From positions 55,635 to 119,634 of the forward strand of contig CAZKCI010000064.1 in NCBI GenBank assembly GCA_964551475.1: a stretch of DNA of 64,000 nucleotides, written 5' to 3'. Shown here piece after piece: positions 45,063 to 53,810 of this stretch. The notes beneath the pieces were generated by a model. That model saw only the letters and a list, made by a program, of their open reading frames with translations. It searched no databases and was not told the DNA's origin. Source of the DNA: CAZKCI01 sp964551475 (GTDB lineage Bacteria > Auribacterota > Erginobacteria > Erginobacterales > CAZKCI01). Each line of letters opens with the position of its first letter. The first letter of the stretch is position 1. The position numbers were made by a program, and so were the translations under genes.

Positions 45063-46511
45063 ATGCAACACGACCTCAAACGCATCCACTCCGAGCTCGA
45101 TCCTTTCTTCTCCCCCCGCGGCGTGGCCGTGATCGGGGCTTCCAAGGACAAGATCAAGGTCGGCCACACCGTCCTCGACGGCCTGGTTCGGGGAGGGGCC
45201 TTCCCCCGCGACCAGCTCAGGGGCTTTTCCGGCGGGATCTACGCCATCAACCCCAAGGAGAAAGAGATCCTGGGGGTCAGATGTTATGCATCCGTGGTCG
45301 ATGTCCCCGGCCCGGTCGATCTGGTCGTGGTCTGCGTCCCCGGCCCGGCGATTCCCTCGGTGATGGAGGAGTGCGGCAAGAAGGGGGTCAAGGCCGCCAT
45401 CGTCCTCACCGCCGGTTTCGGAGAGGCGGGGGAGAAGGGGAAGAAGCTCCAGGCCCAGTTCATGGAGATCGCCCGCCGGCAGAAGATCCGCGTGGTCGGC
45501 CCCAACTGCCTGGGGATCCTCTATCCCCCCAACAACCTGAACGCCAGTTTCGGCCTCACGCTCCCGTTTCCCGGCCGGGTGGCTTTTTTTAGCCAGTCCG
45601 GCGCGCTGGTGGACAGCATCATCGACTGGTCGCTCAAGGAGCGCTACGGCTTCAGCGCCATCGTCTCCTACGGGAACAAGGCCGACATCGATGTTCCGGA
45701 GCTGCTGGCCTGGGGCGCGGAGGACCCGCACACCAAGGCGATCGCTCTCTATCTCGAGGGGGTGGGCGACGGCCGCTACTTTCTCTCCATGGCCTCCCAG
45801 GTCTCGGCGAAAAAGCCGATCATCGCCCTCAAGGCCGGCCGCTCGGCCAAGGGGACCAAGGCGGTCTCCTCCCATACCGGTTCGCTTTCCGGTTCCTATG
45901 AAGTCTACCGGGGCGTATTCAAGCAGGCCGGCGTGATCCTGGCCGACAACCTGACCGAGCTCCTGGGGATAAGCCAGGCCCTTGCCTACCAGCCGGCGCC
46001 CTCCGGGAAAAGGATCGCCATCGTGACCAACGGGGGCGGTTGCGGCGTGATGTGCACCGACTACTGCCAGGAAGCGGGGCTGGAAGTCAGCGACCCGTCT
46101 CCCGAGATGATCGCCCGCCTCGACGCCACGGGACTCATGCACCCGGCCTGGTCGCGGGGGAATCCCTTCGACCTGGTGGGCGACGCCGCCCCCGAGCGCT
46201 ATCGGGCGGCCCTCGAGGAGATCATGAAGTCCGACCTCTACGACGGGGTGGTGGTGATCCAGACCCTCCAGGCGGTGACCGATGGACTGGGCGACGCCCA
46301 GGCCGTGGTGGAGATGCGGAACAAATACAAAAAGCCGGTGATCGGCGCCTTCATGGGGGGAGTGATTTCGGAGGAGGGCATCCGCTACCTCCTGGAAAAC
46401 GGCATCCCCAATTTCTTCGACGTCAAGCAGGTCGCCTACGCCATGAAATCCCTTTTTGAGCACGGGGAATACGTTCGTCGATTGCGCCCTCCCCCGGGAG
46501 GCCCCCGATGA
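45063..46511 (+). CDS. acdA: Acyl-CoA synthetase (ADP-forming), alpha subunit
   Basis: Interconverts acyl-CoA, ADP and Pi with acid, CoA and ATP; the alpha subunit carries the CoA-binding and phospho-histidine domains. 482 aa from ATG 45063 with FFSPRGVAVIGASKDKIKVG (CoA-binding Rossmann start), VVGPNCLGILYP, VAFFSQSGALVDSIIDW and the phosphorylation loop VSSHTGSLSGSYEVY (His271). It then continues into the ligase-CoA domain. The separate beta subunit gene overlaps by ATGA. Two-subunit ACD is typical of archaea and some anaerobes and lets the cell make ATP from acetyl- or acyl-CoA. Confidence 0.93.
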   Translation: MQHDLKRIHSELDPFFSPRGVAVIGASKDKIKVGHTVLDGLVRGGAFPRDQLRGFSGGIYAINPKEKEILGVRCYASVVDVPGPVDLVVVCVPGPAIPSVMEECGKKGVKAAIVLTAGFGEAGEKGKKLQAQFMEIARRQKIRVVGPNCLGILYPPNNLNASFGLTLPFPGRVAFFSQSGALVDSIIDWSLKERYGFSAIVSYGNKADIDVPELLAWGAEDPHTKAIALYLEGVGDGRYFLSMASQVSAKKPIIALKAGRSAKGTKAVSSHTGSLSGSYEVYRGVFKQAGVILADNLTELLGISQALAYQPAPSGKRIAIVTNGGGCGVMCTDYCQEAGLEVSDPSPEMIARLDATGLMHPAWSRGNPFDLVGDAAPERYRAALEEIMKSDLYDGVVVIQTLQAVTDGLGDAQAVVEMRNKYKKPVIGAFMGGVISEEGIRYLLENGIPNFFDVKQVAYAMKSLFEHGEYVRRLRPPPGGPR

Positions 46512-47212
46512 GCTCCTCCGTCGAGACGATCCTCGCCGCCGCCCGGAAAGAGGGAAGGAATTTCCTCCTGGAGTATGAGGCCGAGGAGATCCTCTCCGCC
46601 CGGGGGATACCGGTGGCCCCCGGCGTTCTGGCCGGGAGCGCGGAGGAAGCCGCCGCGGCGGCGGAGAAGATGGGCTTCCCGGTGGTGATCAAGGTGATGT
46701 CTCCCCAGATCATCCACAAGTCGGACGCCGGAGCGGTCAAAGTGGGGATCCGGGACAAGGCCGCTCTTCTCGTCGCCCGGGAAACGATCCTCCAGAACGC
46801 CCGCCGCTACGCCCCCGCGGCCGAGATCAAGGGCGTCTTCGTTCAGAAGATGGTCGCCGCCGGGCGCGAGGTGATTGTCGGCTCGTCCCGCGATCCCCAG
46901 TTCGGCCCCGTGATCATGTTCGGACTGGGCGGGATTTTCGTCGAGGTCTTGAAGGACGTGGTCTTCCGGGTGGCGCCGGTCTCCGGGGAAGAGGCGGAAC
47001 GGATGATCCGGGAGATCAAGACGATCGCCATTCTCAAGGGGGTGCGCGGGGAGAAGGCGATCAACTTCGCCGCGCTGGCCTCCGTGATCGAGCGGATCTC
47101 CCGCCTGATGGTCGATTTCCCCGAGATCGCCGAGCTCGACGCCAATCCCGTCCGGGTGGACGAAACGAAGGCGATCGTGGTGGATGCGCGGATCATCCTG
47201 TCGAAGCAGTAA
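46508..47212 (+). CDS. acdB: Acyl-CoA synthetase (ADP-forming), beta subunit (ATP-grasp)
   Basis: 234 aa; the ATP-grasp subunit that transfers phosphate from the alpha-subunit histidine to ADP. Family segments: LLEYEAEEILSARGIPVAPG, FPVVIKVMSPQIIHKSDAGA, EIKGVFVQKMVAAGREVIVG, RDPQFGPVIMFGLGGIFVE and EIAELDANPVRVDE. Coupled to acdA by ATGA. The pair gives substrate-level phosphorylation, consistent with a fermentative life style. Confidence 0.95.
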   Translation: MSSSVETILAAARKEGRNFLLEYEAEEILSARGIPVAPGVLAGSAEEAAAAAEKMGFPVVIKVMSPQIIHKSDAGAVKVGIRDKAALLVARETILQNARRYAPAAEIKGVFVQKMVAAGREVIVGSSRDPQFGPVIMFGLGGIFVEVLKDVVFRVAPVSGEEAERMIREIKTIAILKGVRGEKAINFAALASVIERISRLMVDFPEIAELDANPVRVDETKAIVVDARIILSKQ

Positions 47213-47220
47213 GCTTCGAT

Positions 47221-47320
47221 CAATGTGGGAGGGGCGTCTCGCCCCGATCCGTGCCGGCCCGTCATCGCGACAGGAATGTCGCTCCCACATAATATCGGGG
47301 CGGGGACGCCGATCCCACAA
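47221..47320. repeat. REP-like inverted pair
   Basis: GTGGGAGGGGCGTCTCGCCC on the left, then GACAGGAATGTCGCTCCCAC in inverted orientation, then a third half ATCGGGGCGGGGACGCCGATC. It fills the gap between acdB and the K+-channel gene. Confidence 0.75.
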
Positions 47321-47344
47321 TCTCAAACTTCGGAGCGTCAGGCC

Positions 47345-47704
47345 GTGCTGATCTTTCTCGCGACATTTCTCAAGGCTTTCGCGATCCACATCATCCACCT
47401 GCTGCCCCTGATTCTTGTGCTTTTCGGGGGGATTCTGCTTCTGGCCTTCTCCATCGGCCGGAGGGAGAAGTGGTCGCGCATCGACACCATCTATTACGCC
47501 TGCATCACCGCGACCACCGTGGGCTACGGCGACCTCCACCCCACCCAGCGCAAGAGCAAGATCATGGCCATCTTTATCGCCCTGCTGGGGCTCCTGGTCA
47601 CCGGCATCGTGGTGGCTTCCGCAGTCAACTCAGTCTCCAAGGCCTACGCCAAGAAGTTCGAGTTCCGAGCCGCCACGCAGGTCCGGGCCGGAGGAAAGTT
47701 GTGA
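47345..47704 (+). CDS. Small two-helix potassium channel
   Basis: 119 aa from GTG 47345 (an earlier in-frame start would place REP sequence in the protein). Hydrophobic helix 1 HIIHLLPLILVLFGGILLLA, pore helix with the selectivity filter TTVGYGD at residues 57-63, and helix 2 IMAIFIALLGLLVTGIVVASAV form a KcsA-type unit; four copies would make a channel. There is no regulatory RCK domain, only a short basic tail. It overlaps the MetE-like gene by GTGA, an unexpected partner. The channel fold is clear; gating is unknown. Confidence 0.88.
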   Translation: MLIFLATFLKAFAIHIIHLLPLILVLFGGILLLAFSIGRREKWSRIDTIYYACITATTVGYGDLHPTQRKSKIMAIFIALLGLLVTGIVVASAVNSVSKAYAKKFEFRAATQVRAGGKL

Positions 47705-48747
47705 GCTCGGCCTTCATCCCCAACGGCCTCCCCACGGCGGTCGGGTCCTTCCCGCAGACCGATCCGGAAGCCGCCTGCGACCTCATGCTCCGCCGTCTCT
47801 CCGAGGCCCCGGTCTGGCCCCAGCTCCCCAAGCGCGGTTTTCTGGAGACGATGTGCCCGCAATACGCCCAGGGCCTCCCCGCTCTGGTTCTCGACCGGAC
47901 GGCGGAGAGGATCTACTTCCAGGTCGGCCACGATTTTCTCTCCCAGCTGGAGTCGTTTTACGGGAAGGTGATCGAGGAGGATCTCGACTATTTCGGCCTC
48001 TCTCCCGAGCGCGCGGCGGGCTTCCACCGCCTGGTCGAACGGCTGCGGAAGGAGGCTCTCCATTTTCCCTTGATCAAGGGGCAGGTGACCGGTCCGGTCA
48101 CCTTCGCCCTCACGATCACCGACCAGGACCGCCGCCCGGCCTTCTACCGCCCCGAGCTCGCCGACGCGATCGTCAAGGCGATCGCCTTGAACGCCCGCTG
48201 GCAGATTCGGCGGCTGAAACCTTTCGCCGATCGGGTGATCCTTTTCATCGACGAGCCCTACCTCTCCTCGGTCGGCTCGGCGGTGATCGCCCTCAAGGCG
48301 GAGGAAGCGCGGGCGAAGATCGACGAGGTCGCCGCCGCCGTTCACCAGGAAGGGGCTTATGCCGGCGTCCACTGCTGCGCCAACACGGATTGGTCGATCC
48401 TCGCCGGAAGTTCGGTGGACATCATCTCGTTCGACGCCTACGGTTACGCGAAGAACCTCCTCCTCTACGCCGACGCCGTCCGGGCGTTCCTGGGCCGCGG
48501 CGGCTCTCTCGCCTGGGGGATCGTACCCAGCAGCGCCGACGCGGAGCGGGAGACGGGGGAAACCCTCTGGGCGAGACTCTCCGAATCGTTCGCGCGGCTC
48601 GCCGGCGGGGATGTCGCGCCGGAAACGATCCGCCGCCAATCCCTGATCACCCCCTCCTGCGGGATGGGGACGCTGACGGGCGAACTCAGCGATCGAATCC
48701 TGGGATTGGTGGTGGAGGTATCGGGGAAAATAAGAAGTCAGAAATGA
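47701..48747 (+). CDS. MetE/UROD-superfamily methyltransferase-like protein
   Basis: 348 aa; COG0620-like. The N-terminus NGLPTAVGSFPQTDPEAACD, KGQVTGPVTFALTITDQD, FIDEPYLSSVG, the metal-site-like VHCCANTDWS and the C-terminal TPSCGMGTLTG match the C-terminal half of cobalamin-independent methionine synthase, where His and Cys residues bind zinc. It lacks the N-terminal half of MetE, so it is a core-type MetE or a corrinoid-protein methyltransferase. The methyl donor is unknown. GTG start at 47701 overlapping the channel gene. Confidence 0.85.
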   Translation: MSSAFIPNGLPTAVGSFPQTDPEAACDLMLRRLSEAPVWPQLPKRGFLETMCPQYAQGLPALVLDRTAERIYFQVGHDFLSQLESFYGKVIEEDLDYFGLSPERAAGFHRLVERLRKEALHFPLIKGQVTGPVTFALTITDQDRRPAFYRPELADAIVKAIALNARWQIRRLKPFADRVILFIDEPYLSSVGSAVIALKAEEARAKIDEVAAAVHQEGAYAGVHCCANTDWSILAGSSVDIISFDAYGYAKNLLLYADAVRAFLGRGGSLAWGIVPSSADAERETGETLWARLSESFARLAGGDVAPETIRRQSLITPSCGMGTLTGELSDRILGLVVEVSGKIRSQK

Positions 48748-48841
48748 AAACGTGTAAGATGTAACGGGTAAGGTGTAAGGAGATTGCAGGCATGCTCGCC
48801 TGGACTCCGGGAAATCGAAGATCAATAACGGGAGAATCGCG

Positions 48842-49063
48842 ATGAAGGAGAAAGTTGAGAAGGCGCTGGAGCAGATCCGCCCCTTCCTCCAGGCCGACGG
48901 CGGAAATCTCGAGCTCGTCGGGATCGAGGGCGCGACCGTGAAGGTGAAGCTCACCGGGGCCTGCTCCGGCTGCCCCTTCGCCACCTACACCCTGCGCCAG
49001 CGGGTGGAGCAGAAGCTCAAGGAGCTGGTGCCGGAGGTGGAAAAGATAGAGGAAGTCAAATGA
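48842..49063 (+). CDS. NifU C-terminal-domain Fe-S scaffold protein
   Basis: 73 aa. The whole protein is one NifU-C domain: VEKALEQIRPFLQADGGNLE, GATVKVKLTGACSGCPFATY with the CXXC cluster site, and LRQRVEQKLKELVPEVEKI. It carries Fe-S clusters to apo-proteins such as RimO and the radical SAM fusion in this window. Gap sequence before it (48748-48841) contains GTGTAAGATGTAACG words. Confidence 0.93.
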   Translation: MKEKVEKALEQIRPFLQADGGNLELVGIEGATVKVKLTGACSGCPFATYTLRQRVEQKLKELVPEVEKIEEVK

Positions 49064-49065
49064 AG

Positions 49066-49105
49066 CAAGGTTCCACGGTTCCACGGTTCAGCGGTTCAAC
49101 GGTCA
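49066..49105. repeat. One-armed GGTTCCACGGTTCA array
   Basis: Words GGTTCCACGG, GGTTCAGCGG and GGTTCAACGG, all in one orientation, follow the NifU gene. They are the same class as at 1407 and 12871, here without the opposing arm. Confidence 0.75.
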
Positions 49106-49162
49106 GGAGGCCGGGGGATATTTGCTTCGGCCGGCTGCCTTCCTCTCCCCGCCTTATCCGTT

Positions 49163-50986
49163 ATGGCTGAAGAAGAAAAAGGCCATATTCGCTCCCAGGC
49201 GCCCTGGGCGATCTTCCTCCTCGTCTTCCTCTGCTACGGCTACTTCACCTACATCTGGCCGGGCTACTGGAACACCAACGAGTACAGCCGGATCTTCCTC
49301 ACCCGGGCGCTGATCGACCGCCAGAAGCTGTATATCGACGACATCATCGTCCTCCACAACACCCAGGACAAATCCTTCTATGACGGCCACTTCTACACCA
49401 ACAAAGCTCCCGGCTCCTCGCTGCTCGCCACTCCCGTCTATCTCGTCCTGCGCCTCGTCGAGATCAACTTCCGATTCCAGCTCTCCGAGGAGTGGGTTCT
49501 CTACCTGGTCAAGCTGATCTGCCTGAGCGCCCTCTCCGCCGCCTCCCTTTCCCTGATCTTCAAATTCTGGGGCTACATTTCGCTTATCTTCCCGATCCGG
49601 GAGTCGCTGGTCATTGTCTATGCCCTGGGGACGCTGGTCTGGCCGTATTCGGCCCTCTACTACGGCCATCTGCTGGCCGGTCTCGCCCTGCTGATCGGGT
49701 TTCTCATCCTCTTCGACGCGCGGGACCTGGTCCGGGGGACGGCGGAGATCGTGGAGGCCGGCTTCTTCTGCGGAGTGGCCTTTCTCATCGAATACCCCAC
49801 CCTGATCATCTCCCTGGTGATCTTTCTCTATGCCTGCGCCGTGTTCAAGAACAAGAAGGCGGTTTTCTACCTGATCGCCGGGGCGGTGGCGGTTTATTTC
49901 ATCGCCCTCTATTTCGACGATATCGTGTCCGTCATCTACGAGCGTCTCGGACGGCTCATCCCGCCCCCGCACCCCCCCCTGCCGGGGGCCAAGCCGGAAC
50001 TGCATCCCTCTCCCGGCTTCCTGATCCCGCTGTTTTACGCCCTGGGAATTCTTTACCTCCTGCTGCTCGCCTGGAAAGCCCGCGTTCTCTTCCTGTTCCT
50101 GTTCGGCCTGTTGGTGCCGGTCGGCGTCGCGCTTTTCTACCACAGCCGCTGTTTCGGGGGGCCGTTCAACTTTCCCTACTTTTTCGAGACCTATCGGGAG
50201 TTTGCCGTCGCCCACAGCCGGGGGATCGCCGGGGTGACCGTGCCCCGTTTCGATCTTATCCTGAAACTCCTGGTGAGCCCCTTCCGGGGGCTTTTCTACT
50301 ACTCTCCCATCCTCCTCCTCGCCCCGGCGGGGATCATCAAGATGCTCAAGGATCGGGAGTGGCGGAAAGAGGGGGCGGCGATCCTGGTCGCCACCGTCGC
50401 CTATCTTCTCTTCAACAGCGCCTTCTCCGACTGGGAAGGGGGGTGGTCGATGGGGCCCCGCCACCTCGTCCCCCTGATCCCCTTTCTGATGACCGCGATC
50501 ATGTATCTGGCCGCCAAGTCGTCCGCCGCCGGCCGCCGGATCTTCGCCCTCCTGGCCGCTCCCCTGGGGACGATCTCCATCGTTTTCGCGGCGATCGGGG
50601 TGTCCACCTTCCCCTATTTCCCCAAGGAGTTTTCCAACCCCATCTACGACCTCGGCGTCCGTTTCCTGCTCCGCTCCAAATTCGCCCCCAATGCGGGGGG
50701 GTTCTTCGGCCTCACCGGGCTCAAAAGCCTCCTCCCCCTGGCGGCGATCGTCGGCGCTTTGATCGTCATCTATCTTTTCGATCTGGGCTGGATGTTCTCC
50801 CGCAAGGTCGCCGCCCGGGCGGTCTTTTGCCTGGTCGGTCTCGCGGCCTCGGCGGCGATCCTTTTCGTCTGGGCGGGGTGGAGCGCGGCCAGGCTCAAGG
50901 GGGAGGATGAAGTTCTGGCCGCCGGGCGGGAGGCCCAGACCGTGCGGGTGCTCTACTACATGGAACAGCCGGGAGTAAAAGAGTGA
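49163..50986 (+). CDS. Multi-spanning membrane protein, probable GT-C-type glycosyltransferase
   Basis: 607 aa with about 11-13 helices. The first external loop carries YWNTNEYSRIFLTRALIDRQ, and YTNKAPGSSLLATPVYLVL follows: an acidic residue in loop 1 and an NKAPGxSxLA segment as in GT-C (ArnT/PMT-like) enzymes that use polyprenyl-phosphate sugars. Later SDWEGGWSMGPRHLVPLIPF matches the loop common in this group. Probably transfers a sugar to an envelope lipid or protein. Acceptor and donor are unknown. It follows the NifU gene after a GGTTC word array. Confidence 0.75.
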   Translation: MAEEEKGHIRSQAPWAIFLLVFLCYGYFTYIWPGYWNTNEYSRIFLTRALIDRQKLYIDDIIVLHNTQDKSFYDGHFYTNKAPGSSLLATPVYLVLRLVEINFRFQLSEEWVLYLVKLICLSALSAASLSLIFKFWGYISLIFPIRESLVIVYALGTLVWPYSALYYGHLLAGLALLIGFLILFDARDLVRGTAEIVEAGFFCGVAFLIEYPTLIISLVIFLYACAVFKNKKAVFYLIAGAVAVYFIALYFDDIVSVIYERLGRLIPPPHPPLPGAKPELHPSPGFLIPLFYALGILYLLLLAWKARVLFLFLFGLLVPVGVALFYHSRCFGGPFNFPYFFETYREFAVAHSRGIAGVTVPRFDLILKLLVSPFRGLFYYSPILLLAPAGIIKMLKDREWRKEGAAILVATVAYLLFNSAFSDWEGGWSMGPRHLVPLIPFLMTAIMYLAAKSSAAGRRIFALLAAPLGTISIVFAAIGVSTFPYFPKEFSNPIYDLGVRFLLRSKFAPNAGGFFGLTGLKSLLPLAAIVGALIVIYLFDLGWMFSRKVAARAVFCLVGLAASAAILFVWAGWSAARLKGEDEVLAAGREAQTVRVLYYMEQPGVKE

Positions 50987-51051
50987 TCAGTAACCAGTGA
51001 GCAGTAAAAAATTCGCGCAATTAGCGGTTATAAATTCGCGGAATTCGTAGT
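50987..51051. repeat. TGATCAGTAACCAGTGAGC and AATTCGCG words
   Basis: The short gap between convergent genes holds GATCAGTAACCAGTGAGCAG, then AAATTCGCGCAATTAGCGG and ATAAATTCGCGGAATTCG. They belong to word classes also seen at 21122, 55322 and 62780. Confidence 0.65.
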
Positions 51052-51720
51052 CTAGAACGAGTATTCCAGCCCGGCCCGAACCTGCCAGTTGTCGAACTCC
51101 ACCTCGTCCTTGACCGTGACCGAGCCCATGGTCGGGTTGGAGTGGGTCATCTCGCGGTCCAGGTCCACCATGACGTAGCGGGCTTCCACGTTCAGATAGA
51201 TGTGGGGGCTCAATTGGAAGTCCGCTCCCGCCGCCGCATGCACCGCCCACTGTCCTTCGACCTTGCCGCTGATCGTGAAGAGATAGTCGTCGACGTAGTA
51301 GCTCCCGTCGATATCGGCCGAGGCCTGGTAGTAGCCGCCGCCCAGGCCGAGGTAGGCCCGTCCGCTCTGCTCCATGAAGGGGGCGCAGATCAGCGTGGTG
51401 GCATAGAGAGGATAGATGCGGTCGACCTCGCGATAGGTCACCGGACCTGGCGCGGCGGCGAAGGGCATGGCGATGAGCTCGTTGCTTTCGAATCGAAAGT
51501 AATCGCCGCCGATCTCGATCCCCAGCGTGTCGGTGAACTTGTATTTGAAGATCGCTCCGTAGCCGAATTCGTTGTCGAAATCGGAATCGCTGGGGTTCAT
51601 GTAGGATACGTGAGCGCCCATCCGGAACTCGCCATCCTGGAACTGGCCCGCCGCGGCGGGGAGTGCGAAGGCGAAAGCGAGGAAAAGGAAGAGGGCGAGA
51701 AAGCAGCGGGTCAATTTCAT
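51052..51720 (-). CDS. Outer-membrane beta-barrel protein (OmpW/OmpA-barrel-like)
   Basis: 222 aa. The signal peptide CFLALFLFLAFAFALPAAAG is cleaved before QFQDGEF. The mature part is a series of amphipathic strands (GYGAIFKYKFTDTLGIEIG, YLGLGGGYYQASADIDGSY, WAVHAAAGADFQLSPHIYLN, WQVRAGLEYSF) and ends in phenylalanine, the C-terminal signature for insertion by the Bam complex. Eight strands are likely. The ATG at 51720 follows AAGGAG. Role unknown; such small barrels are often adhesins, sensors or pores for hydrophobic molecules. Confidence 0.85.
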   Translation of the reverse strand: MKLTRCFLALFLFLAFAFALPAAAGQFQDGEFRMGAHVSYMNPSDSDFDNEFGYGAIFKYKFTDTLGIEIGGDYFRFESNELIAMPFAAAPGPVTYREVDRIYPLYATTLICAPFMEQSGRAYLGLGGGYYQASADIDGSYYVDDYLFTISGKVEGQWAVHAAAGADFQLSPHIYLNVEARYVMVDLDREMTHSNPTMGSVTVKDEVEFDNWQVRAGLEYSF

Positions 51721-51917
51721 CAAGGATCTCCTTTTTAATCCCCCGCGGAAGGCGCCTGCCTCCCGCGGAAAATTAAATAGTTGTGTGTCAATATCTCAAG
51801 TACGAGGGACAATAGGCCTATGTTCAACAGTATAAAAGAATTCACACCCCTGTAAAGCATGAAAGCGGGGATAAAATACATGAATGCCGCCGGCATATTT
51901 GATAGATTGATCGGCGC

Positions 51918-52562
51918 ATGATGATCGCGGCCCTCGCGCTCTGCCTCCTCGTTTCCTTTCTCCTGGGCTCGATCCCCTGGGGCTACCTTCTTCTCCGCTG
52001 GTTCCAGGGGATCGACATCCGCCGCCACGGGAGCGGGAACATCGGATTCACCAATGTTCTGCGGACGGCGGGAAAGCCGCTGGGCGCCCTGACCCTGCTC
52101 CTCGACGGCGGGAAGGGCTGGCTGGCTGTCGCCGTCCTCGCCCCGGCCCTGGCGGGGGAGGGGGGGAATCGCGAGTATTTTTTGATCGCGGCCTTCCTGG
52201 GGGCGGTCGCGGGCCATGTCTTCACCCCTTTTCTGGGTTTTCGCGGCGGCAAGGGCATCGCCACCGGGGCGGGCGCCCTGCTCGCCCTCTCGCCCGCGGC
52301 CTTCGGGGTCTGCATCGGAATCTGGCTCGCCCTGGTCGCCGTCTCCCGCTACGTGTCGCTGGCGTCGGTCGTCGCCGCCGCCGTTCTTCCTCTGGCCGTA
52401 TATTATTTCGAGCGGAAAGTCGCCTTGCTTGTCTTCGCGCTCCTGGCGGTGGCCCTGGTCATCGCCCGCCACGCGGGAAATCTCCGGAGGCTTATTCGGG
52501 GAGAGGAGCGCCGGATAGGGGAAAAGACAGGTGCGGCCGGAGAACATCGTCAGGACGTGTAG
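51918..52562 (+). CDS. plsY: Glycerol-3-phosphate acyltransferase PlsY
   Basis: Transfers an acyl group from acyl-phosphate to glycerol-3-phosphate. 214 aa with five to seven helices and the three family motifs: LLGSIPWGYLL, RRHGSGNIGFTNVLRTAG with the glycine-rich phosphate loop, and GHVFTPFLGFRGGKGIATGAG. It precedes gpsA, which supplies its substrate. The ATG at 51918 and the next at 51921 are both possible. Confidence 0.95.
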   Translation: MMIAALALCLLVSFLLGSIPWGYLLLRWFQGIDIRRHGSGNIGFTNVLRTAGKPLGALTLLLDGGKGWLAVAVLAPALAGEGGNREYFLIAAFLGAVAGHVFTPFLGFRGGKGIATGAGALLALSPAAFGVCIGIWLALVAVSRYVSLASVVAAAVLPLAVYYFERKVALLVFALLAVALVIARHAGNLRRLIRGEERRIGEKTGAAGEHRQDV

Positions 52563-52692
52563 GCCGGAACTGCGTTCCGGCGCGCCCGGTCGCAGACCGG
52601 GCCTACAAGGCGCGCAGATAGTTTTGCCGTGGCTGTAGGCCGCCTCTGTGAGGCGGCGCAGGACCGCCCGGTCACAGACCGGGCCTACAATA
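52561..52692. repeat. GGCCTACAA / TAGGCC repeat cluster
   Basis: Several inverted words, TAGGCCGGAACTGCGTTCCGG, GCCCGGTCGCAGACCGGGCC, TGTAGGCCGCCTCTGTGAGG and CCCGGTCACAGACCGGGCC, form a chain of short hairpins. The same unit follows rimO at 21033, where it forms the terminator. The cluster fills the plsY-gpsA gap. Confidence 0.8.
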
Positions 52693-52711
52693 GCAAAGAC
52701 GATTTATCATC

Positions 52712-53713
52712 ATGAAAGATAGCGTCTGCGTACTCGGCGATGGCGGCTGGGGAACGGCCCTGGCGCTCCTCATTCAGCGCAAGGGCTTGCGGGTTTCCCT
52801 CTGGGGCGCTTTCCCCGATTATATCGAGGAGGTGGCCCGCACCCGGGTCAACCGCAAGTTTCTTCCCCAGGCGCCCATTCCAGAGGAGATCAGACTGACC
52901 TCCGACCTGGGCGAGGCGCTGGACCGGGCGTCCACCGTTATCTTCGCCGTCCCTTCCCAGTATCTCCGCCAGGTCTGCCGCCGGGCGGCGCCCTTGATCC
53001 GTCCGGATTGCCTGGCCGTCAGCGCCGCCAAGGGGCTGGAGATCGACACCCGGAAAAGAATGTCCGAGGTCCTCAGGGAAGAGCTGAAGACCGATACCAT
53101 CGCCGTCATCTCCGGGCCGAGCCATGCCGAGGAGGTGGCCCGGAATCTGCCGGCGGCCGTGGTGGCCGCCTCCGCGCGTCCCGCCGCCGCCCGCCGCGCC
53201 CAGGAGCTCCTGATGGACGAGCGGTTCCGGATCTACACGCTCGATGACGTGGTCGGCGTGGAGATGGGGGGGGCGATCAAGAACGTGATCGCCATCGCCG
53301 CCGGGATCAGCGACGGTTTCCGCCTGGGCGACAACACCAAGGCCGCCATCCTGACCCGGGGCATGGTCGAGATCGCCCGCCTGGGGACGGCGCTGGGGGG
53401 GAAGATCGAGACCTTCTGGGGCCTGAGCGGGATCGGGGACCTGATCGCCACCTCCTGCAGCCCCTACGGGCGCAACTGGCGGCTCGGACGCCTGATCGGG
53501 GAAGGCCTGGCGCTGGACAAAGCCCTGTCCAGCACCGAGATGGTCTGCGAGGGGGTTCGCTCGTCCGCCGCGGTCCGGGATCTCTCCGCCCGCGCGGGAG
53601 TGGAAATGCCGATCGCCGGCGATGTCTACCGGGTTCTCTACGAGGGCAAGCCCCCCCTCCGGGCGGTCAAGGACCTGATGACCCGGGAAGCGAAGACGGA
53701 GGCCTTCCGGTGA
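52712..53713 (+). CDS. gpsA: Glycerol-3-phosphate dehydrogenase [NAD(P)+]
   Basis: Reduces dihydroxyacetone phosphate to glycerol-3-phosphate for lipid synthesis. 333 aa with VCVLGDGGWGTALALLIQ (nucleotide loop), IFAVPSQYLRQVC, AVSAAKGLEIDT, VISGPSHAEEVARNLPAAV, VEMGGAIKNVIAIAAGISDG (catalytic Lys) and FWGLSGIGDLIATSCS. The stop codon lies in the 9-nt loop of a GCCTTCCGG/CCGGAAGGC hairpin (53702-53728), which may stabilise the mRNA 3' end. Confidence 0.97.
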   Translation: MKDSVCVLGDGGWGTALALLIQRKGLRVSLWGAFPDYIEEVARTRVNRKFLPQAPIPEEIRLTSDLGEALDRASTVIFAVPSQYLRQVCRRAAPLIRPDCLAVSAAKGLEIDTRKRMSEVLREELKTDTIAVISGPSHAEEVARNLPAAVVAASARPAAARRAQELLMDERFRIYTLDDVVGVEMGGAIKNVIAIAAGISDGFRLGDNTKAAILTRGMVEIARLGTALGGKIETFWGLSGIGDLIATSCSPYGRNWRLGRLIGEGLALDKALSSTEMVCEGVRSSAAVRDLSARAGVEMPIAGDVYRVLYEGKPPLRAVKDLMTREAKTEAFR

Positions 53714-53752
53714 GGATTTCCGGAAGGCTTGCCCGCTGAACATATTTCCTGC

Positions 53753-53781
53753 TTGAGAAAGTGCGGGCTCTGGTGTATTAG
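53753..53781 (+). promoter_or_regulatory. Probable tRNA-Pro promoter
   Basis: TTGAGA at 53753-53758 and TATTAG at 53776-53781 have 17-nt spacing and lie about 30 nt before the tRNA 5' end. Confidence 0.55.
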
Positions 53782-53782
53782 T

Positions 53783-53809
53783 AAAAACATCCGCGTAGCG
53801 GATGTTTTT
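53783..53809. terminator. AAAAACATCCGC stem between promoter and tRNA-Pro
   Basis: AAAAACATCCGC and GCGGATGTTTTT pair perfectly around GTA, with a T-run at the 3' end on both strands. It looks like a bidirectional terminator but lies between the likely promoter and the mature tRNA, one base before the tRNA 5' end. Confidence 0.7.
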
Positions 53810-53810
53810 A

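Noticed and set aside
47225..47344. N-terminal extension of the K+-channel protein
   Set aside because: The extra 40 codons translate a REP-like inverted pair; GTG 47345 starts the hydrophobic protein directly.
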